Shown here: positions 15,605-23,947 of the stretch, in pieces | How the letters are laid out: each line of letters starts with the position of its first letter | How positions within the stretch are numbered: the first letter of the stretch is position 1 | NCBI GenBank assembly: GCA_030620005.1 | Contig: JAUXAJ010000034.1 | Span: forward strand, 1 to 25,357 | Direction of reading: 5' to 3' | DNA length: 25,357 bases | Source of the DNA: Promethearchaeota archaeon | Lineage (GTDB): Archaea; Asgardarchaeota; Lokiarchaeia; Sigynarchaeales; SOKP01 | Notes under the pieces: model-generated | What the model saw: the letters and a program-made list of their open reading frames with translations, nothing else | Told to the model about the DNA's origin: nothing | The model's database searches: none | Translations under genes and position numbers: made by a program

Positions 15605-16420
15605 TTAAATTACTCCTACCATTTGGAGGGTAATTAAACACATAAAATATACGAGTATGAAATTTCCAATAAGGATTCCAATATCTTTTACTCCCCTCGT
15701 TGATTCTGTTGGTCGTCTAAATACATACATTGTACCTATTGGCATGAATATAAACGGGAAAAAATAGTATATTCCTGAAATAATAAACGCCCAAATTCCT
15801 AACACGAGAGATACGGCTGAAAAAATTAAAATTATTAATTGAGATTGCCTTAAAGTCAAATATTTTCTTAAAGAACTCACATCATCAATAACTTCGTGGA
15901 CGAATTGACCTGTTAGAGCAAAAGTGAAGAAAGCCAACATTAAAGGTAATTCCACGGCTTCACTAAATAACAATAGCCCTGCGTCAATTTTTATCATGAA
16001 ATAAGGTAGAAGCATGTGAGACCCGCCTAATAATATGTGATTAATTATTGGAATTTGTTTAAGCCAAAGGCAATATAATAGGACCATTACAATTATGACT
16101 ATTAATAAAAGACCGTTTATAAGATATGTCAGACAGGTGCGCAATAGTAAAGTTATTCCAAGAATAAAGCTAACCAAACCAACGGTAAATATCTCTTTAG
16201 GATGATATCCTTCCACTCTTTCAAGAGTTTCTGTTTCGCTAGGGTTTCTCATATCAATAACGTCGTTCCAAGTATTTCCCGTTATCGCTAACAGTGCGAA
16301 ACCGATAATTATATCGATGTATTCGAAAAAATTCAAGTTGTTTAAATAAATCGCTATTAACATCGGTACAATTACACTAAAAAGATAATCTAATCTTAGT
16401 AGTCCAATTCTATTTGACAT
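15605..16420 (-). CDS. UbiA-family prenyltransferase, copy 2
   Basis: 271 residues, same helical layout and motifs as copy 1: GNTWNDVIDMRNP (N52, D53, D56), ETLERVEG next to it, and GQFVHEVIDD for the second region. The last Asp of the family's NDxxDxxxD is again Pro. The two copies share both the position of the motifs and this deviation, so they arose by duplication. They have diverged through most of the helices, suggesting different acceptors or prenyl donors. The last codons, MVGVI, form the right 15-bp repeat that borders the inserted cassette. The promoter region contains a 16-bp tandem duplication (16421-16452). Start ATG. Confidence 0.82.
   Translation of the reverse strand: MSNRIGLLRLDYLFSVIVPMLIAIYLNNLNFFEYIDIIIGFALLAITGNTWNDVIDMRNPSETETLERVEGYHPKEIFTVGLVSFILGITLLLRTCLTYLINGLLLIVIIVMVLLYCLWLKQIPIINHILLGGSHMLLPYFMIKIDAGLLLFSEAVELPLMLAFFTFALTGQFVHEVIDDVSSLRKYLTLRQSQLIILIFSAVSLVLGIWAFIISGIYYFFPFIFMPIGTMYVFRRPTESTRGVKDIGILIGNFILVYFMCLITLQMVGVI
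15609..15623. repeat. Right 15-bp direct repeat (3' end of UbiA copy 2)
   Basis: ATTACTCCTACCATT, identical to 14864-14878. It lies just inside the 3' end of the UbiA gene, a common place for site-specific integration because the gene end is restored by the duplicated sequence. Confidence 0.65.
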
Positions 16421-16452
16421 TTCAATTATAAATTATTTCAATTATAAATTAT
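16421..16452 (-). repeat. 16-bp tandem duplication containing a TATA-like box
   Basis: TTCAATTATAAATTAT occurs twice back to back directly upstream of the UbiA copy 2 start. On the minus strand each unit holds AATTTATAATT, a good TATA-like box; the distal one lies 20-30 nt before the ATG. The duplication may give two promoter positions. The rest of the 16453-16682 gap shows no gene. Confidence 0.6.
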
Positions 16453-16682
16453 TTAAATATTTCTTCTATTTTAAAATTTAAAATTTCTAAATGTAAACCG
16501 AAATTACTTCATCGATTTAGGCAGAACAGAATTCGATCGCAGAAGATATTAAAATTATTCGGTTTCTTACCAATTGTGATATCAAAAAGAAGGAAAATTA
16601 AAAATAACCTTAAAATAGTTCTATAACATATTTAATAAATAAAAGATTTTAAGACTTAAAGAATTAGAGAACAGAGAATTAA

Positions 16683-17087
16683 TTGATAGAAAACAATAAT
16701 GAAAGCGTCATTTTAGCTAGATTGCGAACGTTATTTGCCTTGGAAAGAAATTATTTAGCAGAGGAAAGAACCCAATTAGCAAGATTCCGAACTGGACTCG
16801 CGCTTGCATTGATAAGTCCTCCATTATATTTTTTTTCAGCAAGTTTTGAAATCAGACTTTCAGAATTTTTGATATTGCTTTTTTATTTTTTTTTAACATT
16901 TATAGCATTTTATGGTATCTGGATGGTAAATGACTCCCGTTCTAAACTTAAAGAAATTAGGAAGAAAATAAAAAAAGTTAATGACCGAGAAGAAGAAATA
17001 ATTGAGTCCTCTGAAACCGTCCGTAATCTATTTAGTGATTCTATTCTTATCAATGAAAAAAAAATAAAAAAGAGAAATTCACAATAG
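16683..17087 (+). CDS. DUF202 family membrane protein
   Basis: 134 residues. The family signature is complete at 20-38: L-E-R-N-Y-L-A-E-E-R-T-Q-L-A-R-F-R-T-G. Two hydrophobic helices follow (about 38-58 and 64-87), then a charged coiled C-terminus (about 90-134, K/E-rich). DUF202 proteins are small membrane proteins of unknown activity. Start TTG at 16683, weakly supported. It stands in a cluster with TauE/SafE permeases; a functional link is not shown. Confidence 0.8.
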   Translation: MIENNNESVILARLRTLFALERNYLAEERTQLARFRTGLALALISPPLYFFSASFEIRLSEFLILLFYFFLTFIAFYGIWMVNDSRSKLKEIRKKIKKVNDREEEIIESSETVRNLFSDSILINEKKIKKRNSQ

Positions 17088-17256
17088 AATAAAAATGGTT
17101 TAAAAAAGTATTATCCATTTGAATAAACAAAAAAATAATAGTACATGATAGACTTCCTAAAATTGAGAATCCTGTAAAAACTTAGGATAATTTCAAGTCC
17201 GTTCGCCCTTCTTTCAGTTACGTCATGAATGCTGCTTCTGAAGAAATTCATCCTTC
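17088..17256 (-). pseudogene. Antisense remnant of a TauE/SafE permease gene
   Basis: Read on the minus strand this gap gives SSEAAFMT, stop, LKEGRTDLKLS, stop, VFTGFSILGSLS and IIFLFIQMDNTFL. This matches the middle of the permease at 18361-19161 (SSGSAFLT, LKEEKTDIKIS, IFAGFSIIGSLL, IFLFIKMDSTVL). Two in-frame TAA stops (17218-17220 and 17182-17184) and loss of both ends make it non-functional. It directly abuts the DUF202 stop codon on one side and runs into the 5' region of the plus-strand permease on the other, overlapping the first ATG that could be assigned to that gene. Confidence 0.82.
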
Positions 17257-17308
17257 TTTTGTAAAATTAGCCAACTTCTTTAACTCTCCTTCATTAATTA
17301 AAAATATA

Positions 17309-18157
17309 ATGCCACTTGGAGAAGAATTTATTTTCATTGTGTTAATAATTGGAGTATTGATAGGTAGTATATCCTCGATTGTTGGTCTTGGAGGGGGTAT
17401 TCTGTTCATTCCAACTGCTATCTTCATTTTAGGCTTTTCTCCAAAGGAGGCAGTAGTAATTTCACTCTTTTCCATGACTGGCTTAAATATAAGTGCTTCA
17501 ATCCGATATATGAAAATGAAAAAAGTCAATTATCGCCTTGCGATGCTATATAATGTATGGGATTTACCTGGCGTGTTTGTTGGAGCTTGGATAACTACCT
17601 TAATCACGGGTAACATTTTAACTGGAATATGTGGTTCAATTATTATTTTATTAAGTATAATACTTTTCCGTAAAAATGATAATCAAAATCTTGAAAAGTC
17701 AAGTAATCTTAATTTGGAAAATGAAAAAAATGGTACTAAGAAAAAAGGTTTAAAACAAAAATTAAAACTAGGTGTGGATAATCCAGTAATAGCATCTTTT
17801 AGTTCTTTTTCGGGAGGAATTATTGCTGGACTGGGTGGGGTAGGTGGAGGGACTGCTGATACTACTTCTATGATACTACTTGGCCTAGATCCTAAAGAAG
17901 CTGCTGCAACTTCTGAATTTGCAATGGTATTTACATCTGTATTTGGTGTAATTGTTCATATATTTTTCGGGACATATACCAGTCCTTGGCTATGGCCGAT
18001 TATATTGACCTTAGGTGGGATAATTGGTGCTCAAATAGGGGTATACTTAAGTACTAGAATAAAAAGTAGTGTTATTAGAAAAATGCTAGCCTGCCTCGCT
18101 TTCTATACAGGAGTTTTATTGATTTTTTTTATGTTTACCTTAGGATGGACAGAATAA
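17309..18157 (+). CDS. TauE/SafE family permease, copy 1
   Basis: 282 residues from ATG at 17309, with about eight hydrophobic helices in two repeats. Each repeat begins with the family's glycine-rich motif: SIVGLGGGILFIPT in the first half and IAGLGGVGGGTADT in the second. A hydrophilic loop (N/K/E-rich, roughly residues 125-155) joins the halves. TauE/SafE proteins are thought to export small sulfur-containing or organic anions; the substrate is unknown here. An earlier in-frame ATG (17225) adds 28 residues, but its first codons lie inside the antisense permease remnant and give a hydrophilic, non-family sequence. The later ATG is therefore preferred, although neither has a Shine-Dalgarno. 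Confidence 0.82.
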   Translation: MPLGEEFIFIVLIIGVLIGSISSIVGLGGGILFIPTAIFILGFSPKEAVVISLFSMTGLNISASIRYMKMKKVNYRLAMLYNVWDLPGVFVGAWITTLITGNILTGICGSIIILLSIILFRKNDNQNLEKSSNLNLENEKNGTKKKGLKQKLKLGVDNPVIASFSSFSGGIIAGLGGVGGGTADTTSMILLGLDPKEAAATSEFAMVFTSVFGVIVHIFFGTYTSPWLWPIILTLGGIIGAQIGVYLSTRIKSSVIRKMLACLAFYTGVLLIFFMFTLGWTE

Positions 18158-18187
18158 AAGCGAAAAATCATTAAAAAATAAATGTAT

Positions 18188-18371
18188 TTACTTTTTTTTA
18201 AGTGTATCATCAATTACTTTTAATAAAGGAAGGCTTGTTAGCATGATAATTGCGCTAAGAACAAATATAATTGGACTATATAGAAAACCATCTGACTTCG
18301 GCCCGTAATCGGCTAGATAACCACCAGTCAGCGCTCCTGTATCCCAATAGAAAAAAGAAATCAAAAATACA
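18188..18371 (-). pseudogene. C-terminal remnant of an MFS transporter
   Basis: The minus-strand frame has no start but ends in a natural stop (18188-18190). It reads FLISFFYWDTGALTGGYLAD then YGPKSDGFLYSPIIFVLSAI and a last helix before a lysine-rich tail. The G-A-x-x-G-G-Y-L-A-D-x-G and following helix are typical of the last two helices of major facilitator transporters. It is not close to the C-terminus of the MFS gene at 3327. It overlaps the last codons of the TauE gene in another frame, which marks the breakpoint. Confidence 0.65.
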
Positions 18372-19161
18372 TTCTAATTCCCAAAATCATCAAGATAAGT
18401 GCCACAAAAAATTTAAGATAGCCTGTTGGTATTTTATTTGATATTTTTGCGCCAATTATTGCCCCCAATACGGACCCTATAGCAATTATCATGCCAACCA
18501 TGTAATTTATTTGTCCCATTAGGCTCTTTATAATCGTGTTATATAAAGCCGTGAAAAATATTATCGAAGTGGAAACCGCAGTGGCGTTATGAATTGGAAA
18601 TCCTAAAACGATGTTGAGGGCAGGTGTGTTAATAACACCCCCTCCAATCCCTAATAAATGTGCTAAAAAACCTGCTAACAGGAAAAAAGGGATTCCTTTT
18701 TTGAGATTGCTTTTATAGTCGTGTTCTTGAAATGAAAATACGGGTTCTTCTTCTTTAGAATTTCGTTGTTGTTTTCGCGTTTTATTTGCTTTATAACCCA
18801 TGTTAAATCCAGTAATTAGTAAAACTGTGGCAAAAATTATCTTTAAAACAGTACTATCCATTTTGATAAATAAAAAAATAAGAGAAGATAAGAGACTACC
18901 AATGATAGAAAATCCTGCAAAAATCAAGGAGATTTTAATATCTGTTTTCTCTTCTTTTAAGTAAGTTAAGAAAGCTGATCCTGAAGAAATGAGGATAATG
19001 AAAATTGAAGTATCAATTGCTACTTCAATCGGGAGTAAAATTAAAAGCGACATTAGCGGGACGTAAATTACTCCCCCTCCAATACCCGTTACACTACCTA
19101 TTATACCAATTAAAAAACCAGAAACCAATAAAAGAATAATCGTGACCCCGAACATTTCCAT
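18361..19161 (-). CDS. TauE/SafE family permease, copy 2
   Basis: 266 residues, about eight helices in two halves, each starting with the glycine motif (GSVTGIGGGVIYVP at 22-35 and HLLGIGGGVINTP in the second half). The middle loop is short and charged (TRKQQRNSKEEE). The protein is complete from ATG at 19161 to its stop. It shares family and motifs with the plus-strand permease but is much closer to the decayed fragment at 17088-17256, so the locus once had at least three such genes. The transported anion is unknown. Confidence 0.85.
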   Translation of the reverse strand: MEMFGVTIILLLVSGFLIGIIGSVTGIGGGVIYVPLMSLLILLPIEVAIDTSIFIILISSGSAFLTYLKEEKTDIKISLIFAGFSIIGSLLSSLIFLFIKMDSTVLKIIFATVLLITGFNMGYKANKTRKQQRNSKEEEPVFSFQEHDYKSNLKKGIPFFLLAGFLAHLLGIGGGVINTPALNIVLGFPIHNATAVSTSIIFFTALYNTIIKSLMGQINYMVGMIIAIGSVLGAIIGAKISNKIPTGYLKFFVALILMILGIRMYF

Positions 19162-19254
19162 GAATTGTGAAATATTAAGCTAAATTAGTATTTTTCCTTT
19201 TTCATAAAAACCTTTATAGACTATAACACAAAAAAATAAATTAACGAATAAAAA

Positions 19255-19265
19255 TTATATTTATA
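19255..19265 (+). promoter_or_regulatory. TATA-like box of the zinc-ribbon gene
   Basis: TTATATTTATA centred 30 nt before the ATG at 19290 predicts a transcript with almost no leader, a common archaeal arrangement; no Shine-Dalgarno is present. Confidence 0.45.
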
Positions 19266-19289
19266 GATTTAAAAATTTTATAATCGCTC

Positions 19290-19682
19290 ATGTCAGATAA
19301 TAATAACAATTCAAAATTAAATATTAAACTTGACAAGTGTTCCCGCTGTGGAAACCCTTTTTTCGCTAAAGATTCGCAGGATTTGGTCTGCGAGAATTGC
19401 CTTAAGCTAGAACAGAGAAAGAAGCAGTTACAATTGGGAGTGTTTGAAAATGTGATAAAAGTTGAGAATGAGATGGAAGATTCTATCAAGAGCATGCTGA
19501 ATCAATTAACAATTAACAGGGGAAAATTTAACAAGCAGTTTTTCTTGGAACAAATAAAAAAACGCTTCAATATCCTGTCAAAGTCAATAGAACTCATTGA
19601 AAAAATAGAAGATACTAAAGAAGAAAAATTTATTGACGAATTCAAACAATTATTTGAAAAAATAAAGAAGGAGCAATCCTGA
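19290..19682 (+). CDS. Small zinc-ribbon protein with helical tail
   Basis: 130 residues. A zinc ribbon at 17-37 has C17-x2-C20 and C34-x2-C37 (CSRCGNPFF then CENC). The rest is charged and predicted helical or coiled (KKQLQLGVFENV to the C-terminus), ending in lysine/glutamate-rich sequence. The first 12 residues are Asn/Ser-rich. I do not recognise a named family. A ribbon followed by a coiled helix suggests a nucleic-acid-binding or adaptor protein, but no function is claimed. It is transcribed divergently from the TauE copy 2 gene. Confidence 0.7.
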   Translation: MSDNNNNSKLNIKLDKCSRCGNPFFAKDSQDLVCENCLKLEQRKKQLQLGVFENVIKVENEMEDSIKSMLNQLTINRGKFNKQFFLEQIKKRFNILSKSIELIEKIEDTKEEKFIDEFKQLFEKIKKEQS

Positions 19683-19815
19683 TTACTAGTATAAATTCTT
19701 ACATTCAATTCTAAACATTAATTCTTATTTCTTGAGAACAATAATAAGCATTAGTTTCATCATTGTCAGAAAGGGTAATGTTTTCAAGGCAGTAACGTTA
19801 AAAGACTCTTTTTTT

Positions 19816-21195
19816 TCAGCCAAGACCCATTAAGGATAATATTATCATGAGCATGCCACTAATTACAGCTAGAGCTACTGCCCAGTAGCGTGTAGGTGCG
19901 AGATCTGGCGCATGCTTCCGCATTTCATGGAATAAAACTGCAATTGGGATTATATAAATCAAACCAAGAATAGGTCCAATCAGCATGCTTGCCATCGAGA
20001 AGAGCCACATGGGTTTGCCGGTTATGAAAAGGAAGATCAACGGTAATGATGCAAATAACATGAGACTTAATTTATACACTGTTTCTTTTTTAATTTTAAA
20101 GCGTTTATAGAGCCCAAATTTTTCAAAACTCTCTTCCCAGAGCCTTGCAAACCCGTAAAGTGGCCCAATTATCGAACTGAAGAGTGCCAACACTCCACAT
20201 ATTATAAATAAAATTCCAGACCACTCCCCATATGTCAATGTAAAGATATATACCATTTGTGGGATAATGTCCCATCCCTCTGGTCGGTAGCCTTCTACAT
20301 GGAGTGTTTGAGCGGCTGCAACCCATATGAATGTCGAGAAGATGGTGAGAATTGTTGCTGAAACGAGATTTTGGTATAAAACAACATCCTTCCATCCTTT
20401 TAAACGCTTAATTTCTTCTTCTGTAAGATCTTCTGGCTCAATATCGTATCCTTTGGCAGATGCTTCAAACATCCCCATTTCTTTATCTTTCGAATACCAA
20501 ATATAGGAGACAGTAGGCCCGAAACCAGCTCCCAGAACGACAAAAAGCACCGCCATGGTCTCAATGCCAGATGTCGTTTCGAGACCTGCGATTGCTCCTG
20601 GCATTTGAGGGGTAAAACCAAGTAACCAATCTCCTGGAGAAGGCCAGAATAGAGCCGCAACAATAACAATCAAGGTTAAAAACAACCAAAGAATGATAGT
20701 TGCCGTTCTTTCAAGTAATTTATAGGACCTCGAAATAACAATTAATAAACCGACAGCCATCACCACTATAATCCAGAAATTAATGGATATTGGAAACAAA
20801 AAGTTTATTGTCCCTGCTGTTTGCCCAAGAAGCCCAGCAAGTAACATTGAATGAAGTATACAACCTCCCATGAGAAAGAAAAACATCCATATTAACCATT
20901 TGTTATCCCAAGATGTCTGGAGGAAAGTCTTCCCTCTTACTACTCCATATTGAACCAGATAATATTGCCCAAAAATCTTAATAAATGCGATTAGAGGGAC
21001 TAAGAAAAGCCCTCTCATGCCAAAATAGGCACCTAATAACGGAACGGTAATTAATTCCCCGCCCCCAATCTGTGAAGCGGTAAATATAAAGGCAGGTCCT
21101 AAATAAGTAAAGAATTCCTTGAGTGTCCGAGGAGGCTCTGAGATTCGGGGTTCTGTGGGATTATATTTGTCGTTAGATGGATTTTTTGCGTTCAT
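19816..21195 (-). CDS. Divergent Nramp-family transporter
   Basis: 459 residues, about eleven helices, with a hydrophilic N-terminus (1-28) and a cytoplasmic loop around 235-265. GPAFIFTASQIGGGELITVP at 33-52 lines up with the first helix of Nramp metal transporters, and GAGFGPTVSYIWYS with their sixth. The key metal ligands of true Mn/Fe transporters are absent: the D-P-G-N of helix 1 is replaced by G-G-G-E and the M-P-H-N of helix 6 by G-P-T-V. It is thus a divergent family member whose substrate may not be a transition metal. It has a TATA-like box and a Shine-Dalgarno-like AAGGTG upstream and is probably monocistronic. Confidence 0.75.
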   Translation of the reverse strand: MNAKNPSNDKYNPTEPRISEPPRTLKEFFTYLGPAFIFTASQIGGGELITVPLLGAYFGMRGLFLVPLIAFIKIFGQYYLVQYGVVRGKTFLQTSWDNKWLIWMFFFLMGGCILHSMLLAGLLGQTAGTINFLFPISINFWIIVVMAVGLLIVISRSYKLLERTATIILWLFLTLIVIVAALFWPSPGDWLLGFTPQMPGAIAGLETTSGIETMAVLFVVLGAGFGPTVSYIWYSKDKEMGMFEASAKGYDIEPEDLTEEEIKRLKGWKDVVLYQNLVSATILTIFSTFIWVAAAQTLHVEGYRPEGWDIIPQMVYIFTLTYGEWSGILFIICGVLALFSSIIGPLYGFARLWEESFEKFGLYKRFKIKKETVYKLSLMLFASLPLIFLFITGKPMWLFSMASMLIGPILGLIYIIPIAVLFHEMRKHAPDLAPTRYWAVALAVISGMLMIILSLMGLG

Positions 21196-21203
21196 TTTTA
21201 TTA

Positions 21204-21235
21204 CACCTTTATAGCAAAAGTTCTCCTATAATATA
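21204..21235 (-). promoter_or_regulatory. Promoter and ribosome-binding site of the Nramp-like gene
   Basis: TATATTATA (minus, 21227-21235) is centred about 36 nt before the ATG, and AAGGTG (21204-21209) lies about eight bases before it, giving a short leader with a usable Shine-Dalgarno. No metal-repressor palindrome was recognised. Confidence 0.45.
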
Positions 21236-21362
21236 CTTCACCAGCTATTTAATAAGGAAGATTAAGGTAAAATAAAAACATTTTTGATTTTTTGAAAATA
21301 ACAATGTTTCTGACAGACAGCATTTTTTCTTCTAATCTAACAAAAAGGCTCTATTAGGAAGT

Positions 21363-22124
21363 TCATGCCTTCACGAAAATAAAGGCAATATTCATGATTT
21401 TTTCTAAAGAATGATATTTAGCATCTACTTTCATCATTTTTGAAGTTATTTCAACAATAACATTCCAAAATTTACGAAAAATTACATTAGTCTCATAGCG
21501 AGTTCTTAATTTTGTTAAACCACGTTCAATTTTTTCAGGGTTTTTTGATTGAATTTCTGTAATTTTCATTAATTGACCATACACTCCAAATGTTTTTAGC
21601 CTTATTAAGTTGTTTTTATTAAACATTGGAACAAGATGATTGATTTCGTATCTTCTATAATGACCAATTAGTTTATCTTGTTTAGTATAATATTTCATTC
21701 CATGAGGAACTGTAATAATTGCGATACCGCTCTTTTTTAATATCCTACTAATTTCTGAAACTGCTAGCTCGTCGTTTTTCACGTGTTCCAAAACATCAAG
21801 CGCGCTTACTAAATCAAAGGAGCCATTTCTATACGGTAAGTGCGATAAATCTCCACATAAAGGATGCTGATGTATATCTAACTCATATTGTTTCAATGGA
21901 CGAATTACTATGTCAAGAAAAGATTTATAATTGATGTTATTCAAAAAATATATAAAGGAATTTCCTGAACAACCCAGATCTATTCCATTTTTGAAGATTT
22001 TCTTAGAACCAATATGTTCTTTAAGAAGATCGAATTTACATTTAATACCTGGCGATAAATTGTATTCTGAAGCAGTTCTCTCTGAGAAATTTAATTGTTT
22101 TTCGTAAAAATCTTTCTTGTTCAT
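21363..22124 (-). CDS. SAM-dependent methyltransferase
   Basis: 253 residues. The class I fold is visible: motif I GIDLGCSGNS near 48-57, and SALDVLEHVKNDE, typical of Methyltransf_11 proteins (V-L-E-H after the motif IV strand). The last ~90 residues are basic and helical, perhaps contacting membrane or substrate. It is the last gene of a three-gene minus-strand run (18 nt after the preceding methyltransferase). No Shine-Dalgarno is seen at the ATG. Substrate unknown; lipid, sugar or small-molecule methylation are all possible. Confidence 0.82.
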   Translation of the reverse strand: MNKKDFYEKQLNFSERTASEYNLSPGIKCKFDLLKEHIGSKKIFKNGIDLGCSGNSFIYFLNNINYKSFLDIVIRPLKQYELDIHQHPLCGDLSHLPYRNGSFDLVSALDVLEHVKNDELAVSEISRILKKSGIAIITVPHGMKYYTKQDKLIGHYRRYEINHLVPMFNKNNLIRLKTFGVYGQLMKITEIQSKNPEKIERGLTKLRTRYETNVIFRKFWNVIVEITSKMMKVDAKYHSLEKIMNIAFIFVKA

Positions 22125-22142
22125 TGATATAATTATTAATAA

Positions 22143-22868
22143 TTAAATCTTCTTTAAGTAATAGCTAAAGATAGGGATGAATAAAAAATAATTATTTTGG
22201 TTAATATTAATTTTCATCTCATTAGGGTTATAATTTTCATTCTTTAAGATATTTGAAAAAAAAACCTGTTCTTTTAATAAACCTTCTTTATCAATATTTG
22301 AAATCCATGGAGTGCTCGTGAAAAACTTTTCTTCTACTGAGAATGTTTTTGTAAAAAAATTATTTAATTTTCTTCCAACTTCAGGATCAGCACCTTCTTT
22401 TTTTAAATTTAAACAAATTGCTTCCTTTAAATTCGTGTTAGGATGCTCAATTAACCCTCCATAATCTGGTTCGGAAAGAATTAAAAAAATGCCATCATTT
22501 TGTAGAATTCGATAAATTTCTTTAAAATATTTTTCTAAATCTTTCACCCATAAGAAGAAATAACTAGTAACAACGATGTCAAACTTTTTTTCAGGGAAAT
22601 TGTTTTTTAAAAAATCCTTTTGGAATAAATGAACTTTGATGTGGTTATCTTTTAGATTTTTTTCTGCAATTTTTATTCGATGATTATCTTTATCAATACC
22701 GTATAACTCTAAATTATATTTAGACCCTATTTCTTTTAGTAAATCGCCCGTTCCACAGCCAATATCTAATAAATTCTTTTTTGAATTAACATCTATTTTA
22801 GTATATATATAACTTCTGAGTTCTTCAGTCCACTTTAATTGTTCACTAAATCTTTCTTGCCAATTCAT
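22143..22868 (-). CDS. SAM-dependent methyltransferase
   Basis: 241 residues. Motif I LLDIGCGTGD is at 34-43, the acidic ribose-binding residue is in ELYGIDKD, and motif IV is KFDIVVTSYFFLWVKD, followed by the usual IYRILQNDGIFLILSEPD strand. It belongs to the broad Methyltransf_11/25 group. The C-terminal ~80 residues carry phenylalanine-rich helices. It lies between the ornithine cyclodeaminase-like gene (30 nt upstream) and a second methyltransferase (18 nt downstream), so the three are probably one operon. The two methyltransferases are only distantly alike, not a recent duplication. Confidence 0.84.
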   Translation of the reverse strand: MNWQERFSEQLKWTEELRSYIYTKIDVNSKKNLLDIGCGTGDLLKEIGSKYNLELYGIDKDNHRIKIAEKNLKDNHIKVHLFQKDFLKNNFPEKKFDIVVTSYFFLWVKDLEKYFKEIYRILQNDGIFLILSEPDYGGLIEHPNTNLKEAICLNLKKEGADPEVGRKLNNFFTKTFSVEEKFFTSTPWISNIDKEGLLKEQVFFSNILKNENYNPNEMKININQNNYFLFIPIFSYYLKKI

Positions 22869-22898
22869 CCTATTATAATAGATATGATAAAAAAAAAA

Positions 22899-23888
22899 TT
22901 AAAAATCAATATCTTGCCCAATACCTTCTTTTAAAGCGCGATCGTAAACCAATTTTGCCACGGCCACATCTTGAGCGCTAATACCTACTGATTTAAAGAC
23001 CGTAATTTCTTTATCAGAAGTCCTGCCAGCGTGTTTATTTGTAATAATATCGCCAATTGAAATTATATCGCCTTCATTAATTACGCCCTCGTTGATCGGG
23101 ATTATATAATCGCCTGCTTCGGCTAAACACGCTTCTTTCAAACCTGCCGTTATTAAATCAGCTCGTTTTATAATCTCTGAATCGAGTTCTCGAACTGCGG
23201 GTGCGTGGGCCCCTATTGACGATATGTGCGTCCCTTCGAGCACATTTTTTCCGGGAAATAAAGGTTCTGGGCTTGTAGTGGCAGCAACTATGATGTCCAC
23301 GTTTTTTATTAAATCTTCTCGTGCATCCACGATTTCAATTTCAATGTCTAATTCTTTATTTAACTCTTGTCTGAAAGATTTAGCAGCTTCTTTTTTAATG
23401 TCAAAAACCTTACATTTCTCTAGTTTTTGGTCAAGTGCCCAATAAACCGCAACCACTTGCTTTCTTGCTTGCACGCCTGCTCCAAAAATACCCATATTCT
23501 TGCTATCTTTTCTTGCCAAGTATTTAACCGATACTCCCGTAGCCGCACCCGTGCGCATTGCCGTGATCAATCCACCATCCATTATCCCTACAATATCGCC
23601 CGTATTTATGTCTTGTATCATGATTTTTCCTAAGACTGTAGGCATGTCATACTTTTCAGGGTTTTGTTTATAAACAGACACGATTTTAGTAGCAAGAGCG
23701 TCCATCCCTCCCCCAATTATTCCAGGCATTACAAGCGTTAAACCTGGAGCGGGATCCGTAATGGATATTCGCTGTGGCACGATTGCATTTCCTAAAGAAA
23801 GCTGTTTATAAGCTTCTTCGACATGTTTTATTGCGTCTGGCATTGTTAATAATTCCAGACAATTTGCTCTCGAGAGAATACGAACCAT
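22899..23888 (-). CDS. Ornithine cyclodeaminase / mu-crystallin family dehydrogenase
   Basis: 329 residues, the normal family length. The substrate-binding half has K68 (ATKIVSV) and R112 (MRTGAATG), both conserved in the family, and the Rossmann half has the NAD-binding GIFGAGVQA at 133-141. SIGAHAPAVRELD contains the conserved Asp region near the active site. Members are ornithine cyclodeaminases (ornithine to proline and ammonia), archaeal alanine dehydrogenases or related imine reductases; the sequence does not decide. ATG start at 23888, with an A+T-rich TATA-like stretch (TTTAAATATT) upstream. First gene of a likely operon with two methyltransferases. Confidence 0.85.
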   Translation of the reverse strand: MVRILSRANCLELLTMPDAIKHVEEAYKQLSLGNAIVPQRISITDPAPGLTLVMPGIIGGGMDALATKIVSVYKQNPEKYDMPTVLGKIMIQDINTGDIVGIMDGGLITAMRTGAATGVSVKYLARKDSKNMGIFGAGVQARKQVVAVYWALDQKLEKCKVFDIKKEAAKSFRQELNKELDIEIEIVDAREDLIKNVDIIVAATTSPEPLFPGKNVLEGTHISSIGAHAPAVRELDSEIIKRADLITAGLKEACLAEAGDYIIPINEGVINEGDIISIGDIITNKHAGRTSDKEITVFKSVGISAQDVAVAKLVYDRALKEGIGQDIDF

Positions 23889-23947
23889 AACGAGATCTAT
23901 TTGTTATAATATTTAAAACTATTCTTTAAAATAATAATAATAATAAT

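Noticed and set aside
20123..20669. Two ~90-residue minus-strand frames
   Set aside because: Alternative-frame shadows inside the Nramp-like gene; no conserved features.
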